From Formosa sp. Hel1_31_208 (GTDB taxonomy: Bacteria > Bacteroidota > Bacteroidia > Flavobacteriales > Flavobacteriaceae), in assembly GCF_900104785.1 (NCBI RefSeq), contig NZ_LT629733.1, positions 1,954,501 to 2,018,500 of the forward strand: a stretch of 64,000 nt of DNA, read 5' to 3'. This document shows, piece after piece, positions 1 to 9,224 of this stretch; the stretch's first letter is position 1, and each line of letters starts with the position of its first letter. A program made the translations under genes and the position numbers. The notes beneath the pieces are model-generated. The model worked only from the letters and a program-made list of their open reading frames with translations. It searched no databases and was not told the origin of the DNA.

Positions 1-75
1 CATTCTCCAGCAGACTATCAAAAATACGGATTAGGAGCTACTGAGGTTTATATTCTACAGAATAAACCTAGTTAA
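1..75 (+). CDS. C-terminal end of an unidentified plus-strand gene (partial)
   Basis: The window opens inside a reading frame that stays open for 24 codons from base 1 and stops with TAA at 73-75, ending in ...VYILQNKPS. The frame converges on the minus-strand lipoprotein gene and overlaps its stop region by 8 bases. The length is too short to name a family, and an open frame of 24 codons can occur by chance in AT-rich DNA, so this is only a probable gene end. Confidence 0.4.
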   Translation, partial: HSPADYQKYGLGATEVYILQNKPS

Positions 76-991
76 AAATAGGTTCCCCAGATCGCGTATC
101 ACTAGTAATGCTTGTATCATCTAAAGTGCCAAAGTCGAAATTGTCTTGTGTTAGATTTGGTAATTGAATGTTTTCAACGAGAATACTAATAGTATACACT
201 TGGTTTATAGGATGTGCTATAAATGCCGTTGCAGGAACTGTAATACTGATATTGTCATTTAAATAATCAGCACCTATATCAGGCTCTGTTACATCATTAA
301 GCGGATTGTTATCTGCGTTAATACTTTCTTCATCTCTCGTGGCAACACCATCATTGTCGTCATCAGTGTCTAGATAGTCAGGAGTGCCATCATTATCAGT
401 GTCTTGAGCATCAATAAGTCCGAAATCTTCCGTATAATTGGGGTTTTCAGCGGTGGTTAAGACGTTGTCTCCATCATCATCTACATCTAAATAGTTTGGA
501 ATACCATCGTTATCTGTATCAATGGCATCTGGGTAAGTCCCATCTTCAGCCTGTTCACCTCGACCTTCAAATTCAGCAGGAATACCATCATTGTCATCTT
601 CAACTAAAACCGTAGTAATGGTTGCTGTACCTGAGGTGCTTTCGGCGTCGCTTAAAATATCGATACTTGCCGAAGGTATATCATTACAGAATACTAATAG
701 CGGATCAGGAGCTGCAGAATAGGTTCGGTAGTTGAAGGCGTTGTTAGTGCTTGAGAACTCAAATGCTTCTACATATATATTATTATCCTCTACTTCTAAA
801 AATTCATCTATTGTGCGCCCTATCAATTGTATCGATAAGGTTTCTGGAGGTGTATCTTTTGTTTTATAAAATACGAGATCACCACAGGTTTCAAAAGTAT
901 CATCAAATTCAAGCGTTACTTCAAATATATCACCATCATCACAGGAGCTAAATGATAATCCAAATAAAAAGATATAAAGTAGTTGTCGCAT
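68..991 (-). CDS. Surface lipoprotein with thrombospondin type 3-like Ca-binding repeats
   Basis: A 307-residue lipoprotein of unknown function. The signal peptide ends in a lipobox (FSSC) followed at once by DDGD. In Bacteroidota an acidic stretch right after the lipidated cysteine is a known surface-export signal, so the protein is probably displayed on the cell surface (inference). The central part, about residues 135-225, carries several DTDNDGIPNYLD-like Asp-rich repeats of the thrombospondin type 3 kind, which bind calcium in other proteins. The C-terminal about 80 residues resemble no family I recognise, and I see no T9SS sorting domain. ATG at 991 was chosen over the GTG at 994. The gene converges with a gene end at 75 and is divergent from the cysteine desulfurase. 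Confidence 0.8.
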   Translation of the reverse strand: MRQLLYIFLFGLSFSSCDDGDIFEVTLEFDDTFETCGDLVFYKTKDTPPETLSIQLIGRTIDEFLEVEDNNIYVEAFEFSSTNNAFNYRTYSAAPDPLLVFCNDIPSASIDILSDAESTSGTATITTVLVEDDNDGIPAEFEGRGEQAEDGTYPDAIDTDNDGIPNYLDVDDDGDNVLTTAENPNYTEDFGLIDAQDTDNDGTPDYLDTDDDNDGVATRDEESINADNNPLNDVTEPDIGADYLNDNISITVPATAFIAHPINQVYTISILVENIQLPNLTQDNFDFGTLDDTSITSDTRSGEPIFN

Positions 992-1076
992 CACTATAGA
1001 TTTTGAAACAAAAATAAAAGATTTGGGTATTTAACCCGTGGCTTTAACAAATTATTTTGTTGTTCGCTTTTTACAG

Positions 1077-1107
1077 TTTTGAAAACCCTAAGAATGTTGC
1101 ATCTTTG
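1077..1107 (+). promoter_or_regulatory. Candidate Bacteroidota-type promoter of the cysteine desulfurase gene
   Basis: TTTTG at 1077-1081 and CATCTTTG at 1100-1107 match the -33 (TTG) and -7 (TAnnTTTG) elements with 18 nt between them; the first -7 base is C instead of T. Transcription would begin near 1113-1115, upstream of the ATG at 1127 but downstream of the TTG at 1079, which supports the shorter protein. Confidence 0.45.
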
Positions 1108-1126
1108 TAGGACGATATTAAAAACT

Positions 1127-2269
1127 ATGAATACTGTTTATTTTGATAATGCTGCAACGACACAAATTCGTGATGAAGTCATTAATTGCATGAGCGATGT
1201 AATGAAAATTAATTACGGAAATGCTTCATCAACACATAGTTATGGTCGTCAATCTAAAGCATTAATAGAGTCATCTAGAAAGCGTATTGCCAGCCATTTT
1301 AATGTGTCTGCCGCAGAAATTGTTTTTACGTCTGGAGGTACTGAAGCTGATAATTTAGTATTGAGAAGTGCAGTTAGAGATTTGGGTGTTACCGAAATTA
1401 TTACCTCTAAAATTGAGCACCATGCCATATTGCATACGGTAGATGAATTAAAAAAAGAATTTAATATTTCAATCCAATATGTGAATGTTGATACGTACGG
1501 TGATATTGATCTCACTCATCTTGCAGAAGTATTGCAGTCCACTCATAAGCAATTAGTCACCTTAATGCATGTCAACAATGAAATAGGGAATAAACTGGAT
1601 ATTATTAAGGTAGCTCACTTATGTAAAGCTAATAACGCATTATTCCATAGTGATACCGTACAATCTGTAGGTCATTATCGTTTAGATCTCGAGACTATTC
1701 CTATTGATTATTTGGCTGCCAGTGCCCATAAGTTTCACGGACCAAAAGGCGTTGGGTTTGCATTTCTTCGGAAAAATAGTGGACTTCGAGCGTCGATTTT
1801 TGGTGGAGAGCAGGAGCGTGGGTTGCGAGCTGGAACAGAATCTATTCATAATATCGTAGGAATGGATGAGGCATTGCAAATGGCTTATGATAACTTGCAA
1901 AAGGAAAGTGCATACATATTAGATATCAAATCCTATTTTATCAATCAGATCAAAGCAACGTTTCCTCAGGTACGTTTTAACGGACAATCGGGAAATCTCG
2001 AAAACAGTACCTATACACTAGTGAACGTGTGTTTACCAATAGCTTCGGAGAAAGCAGGATTATTACAGTTTCAATTAGATCTAAAAGGCATTGCATGTTC
2101 TAAAGGAAGCGCATGTCAAAGTGGAAGTGCGCAAAGTTCTCACGTACTTACTGAAATATTAGATGAAGACCATTTGCAACGTCCTTCAGTGCGGTTTTCG
2201 TTTAGTCGATACAACACAAAGGCCGACGTAGATTATGTAATCGAAGTCTTAAAGGAGTTTATTGAATAA
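1127..2269 (+). CDS. Cysteine desulfurase (class V aminotransferase, NifS/IscS family)
   Basis: A 380-residue PLP enzyme that removes sulfur from cysteine, giving alanine and an enzyme-bound persulfide for iron-sulfur clusters or thio-modification. The N-terminus VYFDNAATT and the GNASSTHS motif are typical. The PLP lysine lies in SAHKFHGPKG (about K202) and the catalytic cysteine in SKGSACQSGS (about C330), with RPSVRFSFSRYN near the end. The longer frame starting at TTG 1079 adds 16 residues unlike the family and would start upstream of the likely transcription start, so ATG 1127 is preferred. The gene stands alone: it is divergent from the lipoprotein gene and convergent with the TonB-dependent receptor 11 bp downstream. 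No iscU or suf genes are nearby, so which pathway it serves cannot be told from context. Confidence 0.92.
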   Translation: MNTVYFDNAATTQIRDEVINCMSDVMKINYGNASSTHSYGRQSKALIESSRKRIASHFNVSAAEIVFTSGGTEADNLVLRSAVRDLGVTEIITSKIEHHAILHTVDELKKEFNISIQYVNVDTYGDIDLTHLAEVLQSTHKQLVTLMHVNNEIGNKLDIIKVAHLCKANNALFHSDTVQSVGHYRLDLETIPIDYLAASAHKFHGPKGVGFAFLRKNSGLRASIFGGEQERGLRAGTESIHNIVGMDEALQMAYDNLQKESAYILDIKSYFINQIKATFPQVRFNGQSGNLENSTYTLVNVCLPIASEKAGLLQFQLDLKGIACSKGSACQSGSAQSSHVLTEILDEDHLQRPSVRFSFSRYNTKADVDYVIEVLKEFIE

Positions 2270-2280
2270 TTGATATTCAA

Positions 2281-4764
2281 TTAAAATCGCGTACTCAGTC
2301 TCACATTAAATACACGAGGAGTCAAAAAGTTAGGAATGGCAAATTGTCGTTTGCTGTAGACATCTCTTACCCACGTATTGGTAATTGTGTTTTGGGCATT
2401 AAACATATTGAAGATTTCAACACCAATAGTTAATTCTTTGAATTTTCGTTTCCAACTTGAATTATAGGTTTTGTTTGGGTCAACCAAAACATATGACACA
2501 CCTAGATCTGCACGTCTATAATCTCGTAAACGCGTCTGAAAATCGTAAGGGTCTGCATAACTTGGAGAGCCCCCTGGCACGCCAGTATTGTATACTAAAT
2601 TGAGATACATTTTAAGTTCTGGAATATTTGGCACGTAATCTTGAAACAAGATTCCAAATTTTAAGCGTTGATCTGTAGGACGTGCGATGAAGCCTCTATC
2701 CTCGATATTTTCTTCTGTTTTTAAATAACCAAAACTAAACCAGCTTTCAGTTCCAGGTACAAATTCACCATTGAGTCTGAAGTCTAATCCGTAGGCATAA
2801 GCAGTTGCATTGTTTCCCGCTCTATAACGTATTCTTACATTTTCTAATGTATATGGATTCACATCTGTTAACCCTTTGTAGTACGCTTCGGAAACAAGCT
2901 TAAATGGACGATCCCACAGTTTGAAACTATATTCGTTTCCTATCACGATATGAAATGATTTTTGAGCTTTCACATTTGGTTGTACAATACCAGAAGAATC
3001 TCTTAATTCTCTATAAAATGGTGGCTGGTAATACAAGCCCCCTGCGACACGGAACAACATATCCTTTTCCCAATCTGGTTTTATTGCAAACTGTCCTCTC
3101 GGACTAAAAACTATCTGATTAGAACTAGACACACCATCTTGGTTAGGCACATCGCTATTCACATTCCAGCTGTGCACGCGAACGCCTGCGTTATAAAAAA
3201 CGTCGTTGTTACCAATAGTTGTGCGCTTACTCCATTGAGCATAAGCTTGAAGTCTGTCGATTTGAACGCCATTAGTTGCTCTCACATTTTGAAAAGCGAC
3301 CAATGGTCCTTCAAAAGGTTCATAAGGTTGGTTATTTGGAATATCAAAAATAGGAGGTCGTACCGAAAAACCAGCACTATCAATAACTTCCCATTCTACC
3401 AAACGATCCCTTATGTCTTCATGGGTGTATTTTAGCGACCATTCTAAGGTACTCTCGTCATCAATTTTATAATCTCCTTTATGTTCAACGTTTACAATAA
3501 GGGCATCTAAGTCATTTCGACCATGCGTTAGCTGTGAGCCAATGCCTTCAGAAAACTCCACCTCTCCTAAATTTTCGTCACCAATATTACTATTAACTTC
3601 TCCTAGTCGGTACTGTGCTAAAATATCAAAATACTCTTCTTCAGTTGTATGATAGGCAGATCCAATAAGTTTCAAGGTAAGGTCCTCATTGGCGAAGTAG
3701 TTAGCTTTAAATGCTCCAAATGCTGTTAAGTATTGATCTCTTTCTTGTCCATCATAAAAGACTAGTAAAGCAACTGGGTCATCCAGTGTTCCAAAATTTG
3801 TTTGTCTGTTTTTAGGTCGGAACGTATATTTATTCAGGGAAAGGTTTCCGAGGAAATTTAAATGAAACTTATCAGTAAATCGATAAGTTAAATAGGTTTG
3901 AGCATCAGCAAATACAGGCCTGACGTTGGTTTCAGTTTCTAAAGAATTAATCAATAAACTATTATCTCTATAACGCAGTCCGACAATCCCCGAAAACTTA
4001 GAATCTTTACTCACAGTTTCTACGGCAACAGAGCCTCCTAATAAACTAGCTTCTGCTCGAACTCCAAATCGAATAGGGGTTCTGTAGGTAATGTCTAAAA
4101 CCGAAGACAATTTATCACCATACTTTGCCTGAAAACCACCAGCAGAAAAGTCTACGTTTTGAACCAAATCGGTATTCACAAAACTTAATCCTTCTTGTTG
4201 TCCAGAACGAATAAGAAACGGACGATACACTTCTATTTCATTAACATAAACCAGATTCTCATCAAAGTTACCACCTCGAACCGAGTACTGTGTACTTAAC
4301 TCATTTGAAATGTTAACACTTGGCAATGTTTTTAAGATATTTTCAACACCAGGTTGAGCTCCTTTAATGGTTCGTAAAACTTCTGGTGTGATGGTGGTGA
4401 TACCATCGACAGTTTGTCGCGTATTGCTATTAATTACGACCACGCCAATTTGTTCAATATCTATTTTCATCACAGGATTGAATTCCAGTTCCTGACCGTT
4501 TTTTAGGTTAAAAACTTGTTCAACACGCTCATGTGATAAATGAGTGAAAACGACAATTACATCTTGGTTTACTGGGATTTTTAAAACATAAAAACCATTA
4601 GTATTAGTTGTAGTCCCTCTCTCTGATCCAGCGATTTTAATATTTACGCCTTCTATGGGATTGTTAGTGTCATCGAGAATGACTCCTTTAATGGTTGCGG
4701 TTTGTGCCGTTCCAAAAAACGCAAAACCTAACAAGGCGATAAGTAGTGTAATGTTTAGCTTCAA
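2281..4764 (-). CDS. TonB-dependent outer-membrane receptor with N-terminal CarboxypepD_reg-like domain
   Basis: An 827-residue outer-membrane receptor. After a signal peptide ending near TAQ comes a carboxypeptidase-regulatory-like beta-sandwich (about residues 22-100, with GVILDDTNNPIEGVNI and TNTNGFYVLKIP). The TonB plug follows (about 115-230, with VENILKTLPSV and YSVRGGNFDENLVYVNEIEV) and then a long beta-barrel ending in the terminal aromatic residue of RLSTRF. No SusD partner gene is adjacent, so it is not a standard polysaccharide-utilisation pair and its substrate is unknown. It lies 12 bp downstream of the M23 peptidase gene on the same strand, so the two are probably co-transcribed. 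Its end converges with the cysteine desulfurase gene. Confidence 0.93.
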   Translation of the reverse strand: MKLNITLLIALLGFAFFGTAQTATIKGVILDDTNNPIEGVNIKIAGSERGTTTNTNGFYVLKIPVNQDVIVVFTHLSHERVEQVFNLKNGQELEFNPVMKIDIEQIGVVVINSNTRQTVDGITTITPEVLRTIKGAQPGVENILKTLPSVNISNELSTQYSVRGGNFDENLVYVNEIEVYRPFLIRSGQQEGLSFVNTDLVQNVDFSAGGFQAKYGDKLSSVLDITYRTPIRFGVRAEASLLGGSVAVETVSKDSKFSGIVGLRYRDNSLLINSLETETNVRPVFADAQTYLTYRFTDKFHLNFLGNLSLNKYTFRPKNRQTNFGTLDDPVALLVFYDGQERDQYLTAFGAFKANYFANEDLTLKLIGSAYHTTEEEYFDILAQYRLGEVNSNIGDENLGEVEFSEGIGSQLTHGRNDLDALIVNVEHKGDYKIDDESTLEWSLKYTHEDIRDRLVEWEVIDSAGFSVRPPIFDIPNNQPYEPFEGPLVAFQNVRATNGVQIDRLQAYAQWSKRTTIGNNDVFYNAGVRVHSWNVNSDVPNQDGVSSSNQIVFSPRGQFAIKPDWEKDMLFRVAGGLYYQPPFYRELRDSSGIVQPNVKAQKSFHIVIGNEYSFKLWDRPFKLVSEAYYKGLTDVNPYTLENVRIRYRAGNNATAYAYGLDFRLNGEFVPGTESWFSFGYLKTEENIEDRGFIARPTDQRLKFGILFQDYVPNIPELKMYLNLVYNTGVPGGSPSYADPYDFQTRLRDYRRADLGVSYVLVDPNKTYNSSWKRKFKELTIGVEIFNMFNAQNTITNTWVRDVYSKRQFAIPNFLTPRVFNVRLSTRF

Positions 4765-4776
4765 AAGGTTGTTTTT

Positions 4777-6462
4777 TTACTTTCTAAAAAATGTTGCTTC
4801 AAATGTAGTATTATTTCCAACATTATCAGTAACAATTATTTTTAGATTGTTTTCGGTTTCTACACTAACGTTATCTTCAAAATTATAAGTTAGTGTGTCC
4901 TTCTTATAATCATATTCCATCAAAATCCATTTTCCATTAATGGTTGCTCTGTAGTTACTAATGCCAGAAAGGACGTCTTCTATTTTCACTTTTAAATAGT
5001 TAAGTTTACTCAGCCATTTCCCATCTTGGAAATTAACTGGCGTAATCGTTGGGGCTTCAATATCACTTGCTAGTGTGAAAGTCCCGAGTACTTTAGTTCG
5101 AGCAGATAATGAATTTCCGATACGTTTTGTACTGATATAACTTGGTTTTTGGTAATAACCATATAATTTAGCAATAAATAATTTGTCCTTATCAACCTCG
5201 GAGTAGTTGCTAATATCAAATTTAATAGTATAACTTTTTTTCAATGGCACTATATCTTTGTGAAGTTTGAGCGTATCATTAGTTACACTAAAATCCATAT
5301 GAAAATCTTCATAAAAGGTTTGCTTTGGAAAATAGACAGAAATATTATCTTTTTCTAATGCATTATCTTGATCGGCATATATATATGTAACTGGTTTTAA
5401 GTCTGGTGCTTCAAGAATTTCCTTGGCTGTTTTTCCTTTGATAGGGATAGTTAACCAGGTTTCGTTGCCTTTAAAGTCTCGTATACGTACTTTGTAAATA
5501 TTGTTGGTGCTATCTTCAATTCTCAGGTATCCATTAAAATCTACATCTTTTAACATGCTAAGTGTATTCCCAGTTTGAACAAAAAGCTTCTGAATTCTCG
5601 ATTTCTTTTCTTTGTAGATTTCAAAATCAATATACCTGTTGATATGTTTTGATTCATCAAACGAGAATCGTTTAAAATCCATTTCAAAGTTTTTGTTTCC
5701 ATTATAGAACGCCTGAATATTACTCACTCCATTTTTATTAGTTGCAAGGTCTTGTTGATCATAACTCACAATACCAAATCCGATTTCACCTAGTGCATTT
5801 ATGGGTTCTGTAGTATAATCACCATCTTTTTGAGGTATCAGGCGCAATTCTTTTCTCTTTTTGTTATTGTCAATATGTGACGATCTGTTTTTTGGATAGG
5901 CGTATACAGCCGATAAAAACGGAGGCTTGGTGTCTTTAATATCTATTCCAAATAACATTGGATTGATGGGGCGTTCTTGGTTATCTCGGATTTCAAAATG
6001 CAAATGTGGACCACCAGAACTTCCTGTATTTCCTGAAAAAGCTACTATTTCATCGGTTGTTATGACCAACTCCTCTGGAGATGGAAATACTTCAACTTCG
6101 TAACTCTCCTTATCATATTGACACGCTTTTATGTACTTTTCAATACGCGGTGAAAATTTACTCAAATGCGCATATACACTTACGTAACCATTTGGATGAG
6201 TGATGTAAAGTGCCTTTCCATAACCATAATGTGAAATCTTTATTCTACTGACATAGCCTTGTGCTACAGAATAAACATTTAAACCAGTACGCTGTTGTGT
6301 TTTTATGTCAAGTCCTGAGTGAAAGTGGTTAGACCGTAACTCAGCAAACGTCCCGGAAAGTACTAAAGTGACATCTAATGGATGTCTAAAATAATCTTGA
6401 GGATATGGCGATTGACTAAAGCCAAACTGAGAGAAAAAGACAACTACAATTAAATATTTCAT
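4777..6462 (-). CDS. Exported M23 (LytM-type) metallopeptidase
   Basis: A 561-residue exported protein with a peptidase M23 domain at about residues 30-160. Both zinc-ligand motifs are intact: HSGLD (H48, D52) and HLHFE (H153, H155), with the usual GYGKALYITHPNGY and GNTGSSGGPHLHF segments. M23 enzymes cleave peptidoglycan cross-bridges or small peptides in the periplasm; in Gram-negatives some are catalytic hydrolases and some regulators, and the intact ligands favour a catalytic one. The remaining about 400 residues are beta-rich and of no family I can name. The gene is first in an apparent two-gene operon with the TonB-dependent receptor, which suggests (inference only) a link between wall remodelling and the receptor. 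Confidence 0.9.
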   Translation of the reverse strand: MKYLIVVVFFSQFGFSQSPYPQDYFRHPLDVTLVLSGTFAELRSNHFHSGLDIKTQQRTGLNVYSVAQGYVSRIKISHYGYGKALYITHPNGYVSVYAHLSKFSPRIEKYIKACQYDKESYEVEVFPSPEELVITTDEIVAFSGNTGSSGGPHLHFEIRDNQERPINPMLFGIDIKDTKPPFLSAVYAYPKNRSSHIDNNKKRKELRLIPQKDGDYTTEPINALGEIGFGIVSYDQQDLATNKNGVSNIQAFYNGNKNFEMDFKRFSFDESKHINRYIDFEIYKEKKSRIQKLFVQTGNTLSMLKDVDFNGYLRIEDSTNNIYKVRIRDFKGNETWLTIPIKGKTAKEILEAPDLKPVTYIYADQDNALEKDNISVYFPKQTFYEDFHMDFSVTNDTLKLHKDIVPLKKSYTIKFDISNYSEVDKDKLFIAKLYGYYQKPSYISTKRIGNSLSARTKVLGTFTLASDIEAPTITPVNFQDGKWLSKLNYLKVKIEDVLSGISNYRATINGKWILMEYDYKKDTLTYNFEDNVSVETENNLKIIVTDNVGNNTTFEATFFRK

Positions 6463-6686
6463 ACGATATATACTACGTTAAAGAGTTTAACGTAAAAATA
6501 TTGATTTTAATTCAATATAGAAAATAATCTATACATAATAATTCCATATCATTCAGCGACAGAATGAATGAGTAAAAATAATAAAGAAAAGGAGAATAAA
6601 AAGCTCTGCTCTCATAATTTAAATAAGCTATTTATGAGGCTATTGCTGAGATTACTTCATTATTTTTAAAATTAACATCAAAACAA

Positions 6687-6717
6687 TTGTGATTTTTCAG
6701 TTAGTATGTTAACTTTG
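6687..6717 (+). promoter_or_regulatory. Bacteroidota-type promoter of the coiled-coil gene and zapA
   Basis: TTG at 6687-6689 and TAACTTTG at 6710-6717 (exact TAnnTTTG) are 20 nt apart. Predicted transcription start is near 6724, leaving a leader of about 18 nt before ATG 6742. The rest of the divergent region 6463-6686 holds no gene I can recognise. Confidence 0.6.
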
Positions 6718-6741
6718 TTTCATCAGTATTGAAATTTGTAA

Positions 6742-7032
6742 ATGAGTAAAATTGAAGATATTGTTGATTCTCTTGAGAATAAAATAAGTAAGGTTTTACA
6801 TAAACTTGAAGTTCTTAAGCAAACGAACACGAAATTGTCTCAAGAATTAGCAATACAACAACAGAAAAACATTCAGCAACAAGAAGAAATGAGTTCTTGG
6901 GTTGAAAAACACGAAGCGCTCAAAATGGCAAACTCTTTACTGGGCAGTGACGAGAATAACAGAGAAACAAAGCTCAAAATAAACACATTAATTAGAGATA
7001 TTGATTATTGTATAGCTCAATTGTCTGAATAG
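6742..7032 (+). CDS. Small coiled-coil protein encoded directly upstream of zapA
   Basis: A 96-residue soluble protein without signal peptide, almost entirely alpha-helical with heptad-like spacing (MSKIEDIVDSLENKISKVL, then a Gln-rich stretch), ending in a second conserved-looking segment KINTLIRDIDYCIAQL. It lies 16 bp upstream of zapA behind a shared promoter. The position, size and coiled-coil nature suggest a divisome-associated protein comparable in form to ZapB, but I see no sequence evidence of homology to ZapB. The functional link to cell division is an inference from the operon. Confidence 0.7.
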   Translation: MSKIEDIVDSLENKISKVLHKLEVLKQTNTKLSQELAIQQQKNIQQQEEMSSWVEKHEALKMANSLLGSDENNRETKLKINTLIRDIDYCIAQLSE

Positions 7033-7048
7033 TGTAAACGTATTGTAA

Positions 7049-7342
7049 ATGGCCGAACAGCTAAAAATAAAGCTTTCTATAGCTAATCGAGTGTACCCTT
7101 TAACAATTGCTCCTAGTCAGGAAGAAGGATTGCGCAAGGCTGCTAAAAAGATAGAAGCCATGATAAATCAGTTTGAGCAAAATTATTCTGTGAGAGATAA
7201 GCAAGATGTTTTAGCAATGTGTGCTTTGCAATTTGCCTCTCAAGTAGAGCAAAAAACAATAGATAAAGCCAATGTTAGTGAAGAAGTTGAAGAAAAGCTT
7301 GTAGCTTTAAATCAATTACTTCATGAACATATAAGTGCATAA
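7049..7342 (+). CDS. zapA: Cell division protein ZapA
   Basis: A 97-residue ZapA-family protein. ZapA binds FtsZ and promotes bundling of protofilaments at the division site. The N-terminal beta part (LKIKLSIANRVYPLTI), the EEGLRKAAKKIEAMINQF helix and the conserved DVLAMCALQFA segment match the family, and a C-terminal coiled coil follows. The size is normal. It follows the coiled-coil gene by 16 bp and precedes the 6S RNA gene; zapA next to the 6S RNA gene is also seen in gammaproteobacteria, so this is an old gene order. Confidence 0.9.
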   Translation: MAEQLKIKLSIANRVYPLTIAPSQEEGLRKAAKKIEAMINQFEQNYSVRDKQDVLAMCALQFASQVEQKTIDKANVSEEVEEKLVALNQLLHEHISA

Positions 7343-7370
7343 CGTTCTTTAAAATAAACAATAGGTTACT

Positions 7371-7577
7371 GCCTACATTAGTTATTATTTTTGATAAACT
7401 CAACGTTAATTCTTTAAAAAGGGTGAGTTGAAGTTGTAAAACCGTGCTGCTAGTGCTGTTCATGCTAAACTTGTTTTAGTATTCCAGTATTTTAGGCAGA
7501 TTTTTGATCAGCTTGTTAGCCCTAAACTTGTTTTTAAGGAGTTTATACAAAATCCACAACTGATGTAGGCTTTTTTT
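7371..7577 (+). ncRNA. ssrS: 6S RNA (Flavobacteria type), regulator of RNA polymerase
   Basis: The zapA-rny gap holds no convincing ORF but is bounded by a long closing stem: GCCTACATTAGTT (7371-7383) pairs with AACTGATGTAGGC (7558-7570) over 13 positions with one G-U pair, and seven T follow at 7571-7577. A closed stem of this kind, about 200 nt length, a largely unpaired centre and the location after zapA all fit 6S RNA, which mimics an open promoter and sequesters housekeeping RNA polymerase. Two copies of CTAAACTTGTTTT (7465-7477, 7522-7534) lie inside. I see no clear promoter just upstream, so it may be processed from zapA read-through. A covariance-model search would settle it. Confidence 0.75.
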
Positions 7578-7597
7578 ATATATAAATTTAAATAAAC

Positions 7598-9175
7598 ATG
7601 GATACGAACACAATTTTAATGATTGTTGGTGGCGTAGTACTAGGTATAGTACTCGGATATATTATTGCAAAAGGATTAGAAAAGAATAACGCATCTAAAC
7701 TTGTCAAGAATGCACAAAGCGAGGCCAATTCGATTTTAAAAGATGCAAAAAGCGAAGGTGAATCGATTAAAAAGGATAAAATCCTTCAGGCTAAAGAAAA
7801 GTTTATTGAACTAAAATCAGAACACGAGAAAGTCATTTTGTCTCGTGATAAGAAAATGGCAGAAGCCGAGAAACGCACTCGCGATAAAGAATCTCAAATT
7901 TCTGGCGAATTAGCAAAACAGAAAAAAGCAAATCAATCTTTAGAAGCTAAAATTAAAGATTATGACTTCCGTTTGGAATTTCTTGAGAAAAAGAAAGACG
8001 AAGTGGAAAAAGCACATAAGAGTCAGATCAAACAACTGGAAGTTATTTCGGGTCTGTCTGCTGAAGATGCTAAGGCACAGTTGGTTGAATCACTTAAGGG
8101 TGAGGCTAAAACTGATGCTATGAGTTATATTCAAGATAGGTTAGAAGAAGCGAAGTTAACGGCCCAACAAGATGCCAAGAAAATTATTATAAATACGATA
8201 CAGCGTATTGGTACAGAAGAAGCTATTGATAATTGTGTCTCTGTATTCAATATTGAATCTGATGATGTTAAAGGTAGAATTATAGGTCGAGAAGGACGAA
8301 ATATCCGTGCCATTGAAGCGGCGACAGGCGTAGAGATTATTGTTGACGATACACCAGAGGCGATTATTTTATCGTGCTTTGATTCTGTAAGACGTGAAAT
8401 TGCACGTTTATCATTACATAAATTAGTGACGGACGGTCGAATTCACCCAGCTCGTATAGAAGAGATTGTTAAAAAAACACAGAAACAAATTGAGCAAGAG
8501 ATTGTTGAGGTTGGTAAACGAACTGTAATCGATTTGGGGATTCATGGTTTACACCCTGAATTAATAAAATTAGTCGGACGAATGAAATACCGTTCGTCAT
8601 ACGGACAAAATTTATTGCAGCATTCTAGAGAAGTTGCTAAACTATGTGGCGTTATGGCAGCCGAATTAGGCCTAAATCCGAAATTAGCAAAACGCGCAGG
8701 CTTATTGCACGATATTGGAAAAGTACCATCTTCAGAAGCCGATATGGAGACCCCTCACGCTATTCTTGGTATGCAATGGGCAGAGAAACATGGAGAAAAA
8801 GCAGAAGTGTGCAACGCGATTGGAGCCCATCATGATGAAATTGAAATGACAACATTGTTAGCTCCAATTGTGCAAGTTTGTGATGCAATATCAGGAGCAA
8901 GACCTGGAGCAAGACGACAAGTGTTGGATTCATACATACAACGTTTAAAAGATTTAGAAGATGTCGCATTCGGATTCACAGGTGTTAATAAGGCCTATGC
9001 GATTCAAGCCGGGCGTGAATTACGTGTTATGGTCGAAAGTGAAAAGGTTTCAGATGAACAAGCTGCAAATCTATCCTTTGAAATCTCTCAAAAAATTCAA
9101 ACTGATATGACCTATCCAGGACAAGTGAAGGTCACTGTGATACGAGAAACAAGAGCAGTGAATATTGCTAAATAA
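7598..9175 (+). CDS. rny: Ribonuclease Y
   Basis: A 525-residue membrane-anchored endoribonuclease that begins mRNA decay. The N-terminal transmembrane helix (about residues 5-25) is followed by a long charged coiled coil (about 30-190), a KH RNA-binding domain (about 215-280, with [17 protein letters not shown]) and an HD metal-dependent domain with LLHDIGK (H371, D372) and the downstream AHHDE motif. All expected parts are present at normal length. The gene starts 20 bp after the 6S RNA terminator and ends at a terminator shared with the convergent xerD. Confidence 0.95.
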   Translation: MDTNTILMIVGGVVLGIVLGYIIAKGLEKNNASKLVKNAQSEANSILKDAKSEGESIKKDKILQAKEKFIELKSEHEKVILSRDKKMAEAEKRTRDKESQISGELAKQKKANQSLEAKIKDYDFRLEFLEKKKDEVEKAHKSQIKQLEVISGLSAEDAKAQLVESLKGEAKTDAMSYIQDRLEEAKLTAQQDAKKIIINTIQRIGTEEAIDNCVSVFNIESDDVKGRIIGREGRNIRAIEAATGVEIIVDDTPEAIILSCFDSVRREIARLSLHKLVTDGRIHPARIEEIVKKTQKQIEQEIVEVGKRTVIDLGIHGLHPELIKLVGRMKYRSSYGQNLLQHSREVAKLCGVMAAELGLNPKLAKRAGLLHDIGKVPSSEADMETPHAILGMQWAEKHGEKAEVCNAIGAHHDEIEMTTLLAPIVQVCDAISGARPGARRQVLDSYIQRLKDLEDVAFGFTGVNKAYAIQAGRELRVMVESEKVSDEQAANLSFEISQKIQTDMTYPGQVKVTVIRETRAVNIAK

Positions 9176-9196
9176 GTAATTGACAAAATTTTATTA

Positions 9197-9224
9197 AAAA
9201 GTACTCTACACGGGTACTTTTTTT
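9197..9224. terminator. Bidirectional terminator between rny and xerD
   Basis: A stem of about 10 bp (AAAAGTACTC with GGGTACTTTT, two wobble pairs) around a 5-nt loop, with A on one side and T on the other. It serves rny on the plus strand and overlaps the stop codon of xerD on the minus strand. Confidence 0.7.

Noticed and set aside
1079-1126. TTG-started N-terminal extension of the cysteine desulfurase
   Set aside because: The extension contains the likely promoter and does not match the family's N-terminus.
7275-7463. Minus-strand frame of 62 codons next to zapA
   Set aside because: It overlaps zapA and the 6S RNA and has low-complexity Leu/Ser composition, typical of a shadow frame.
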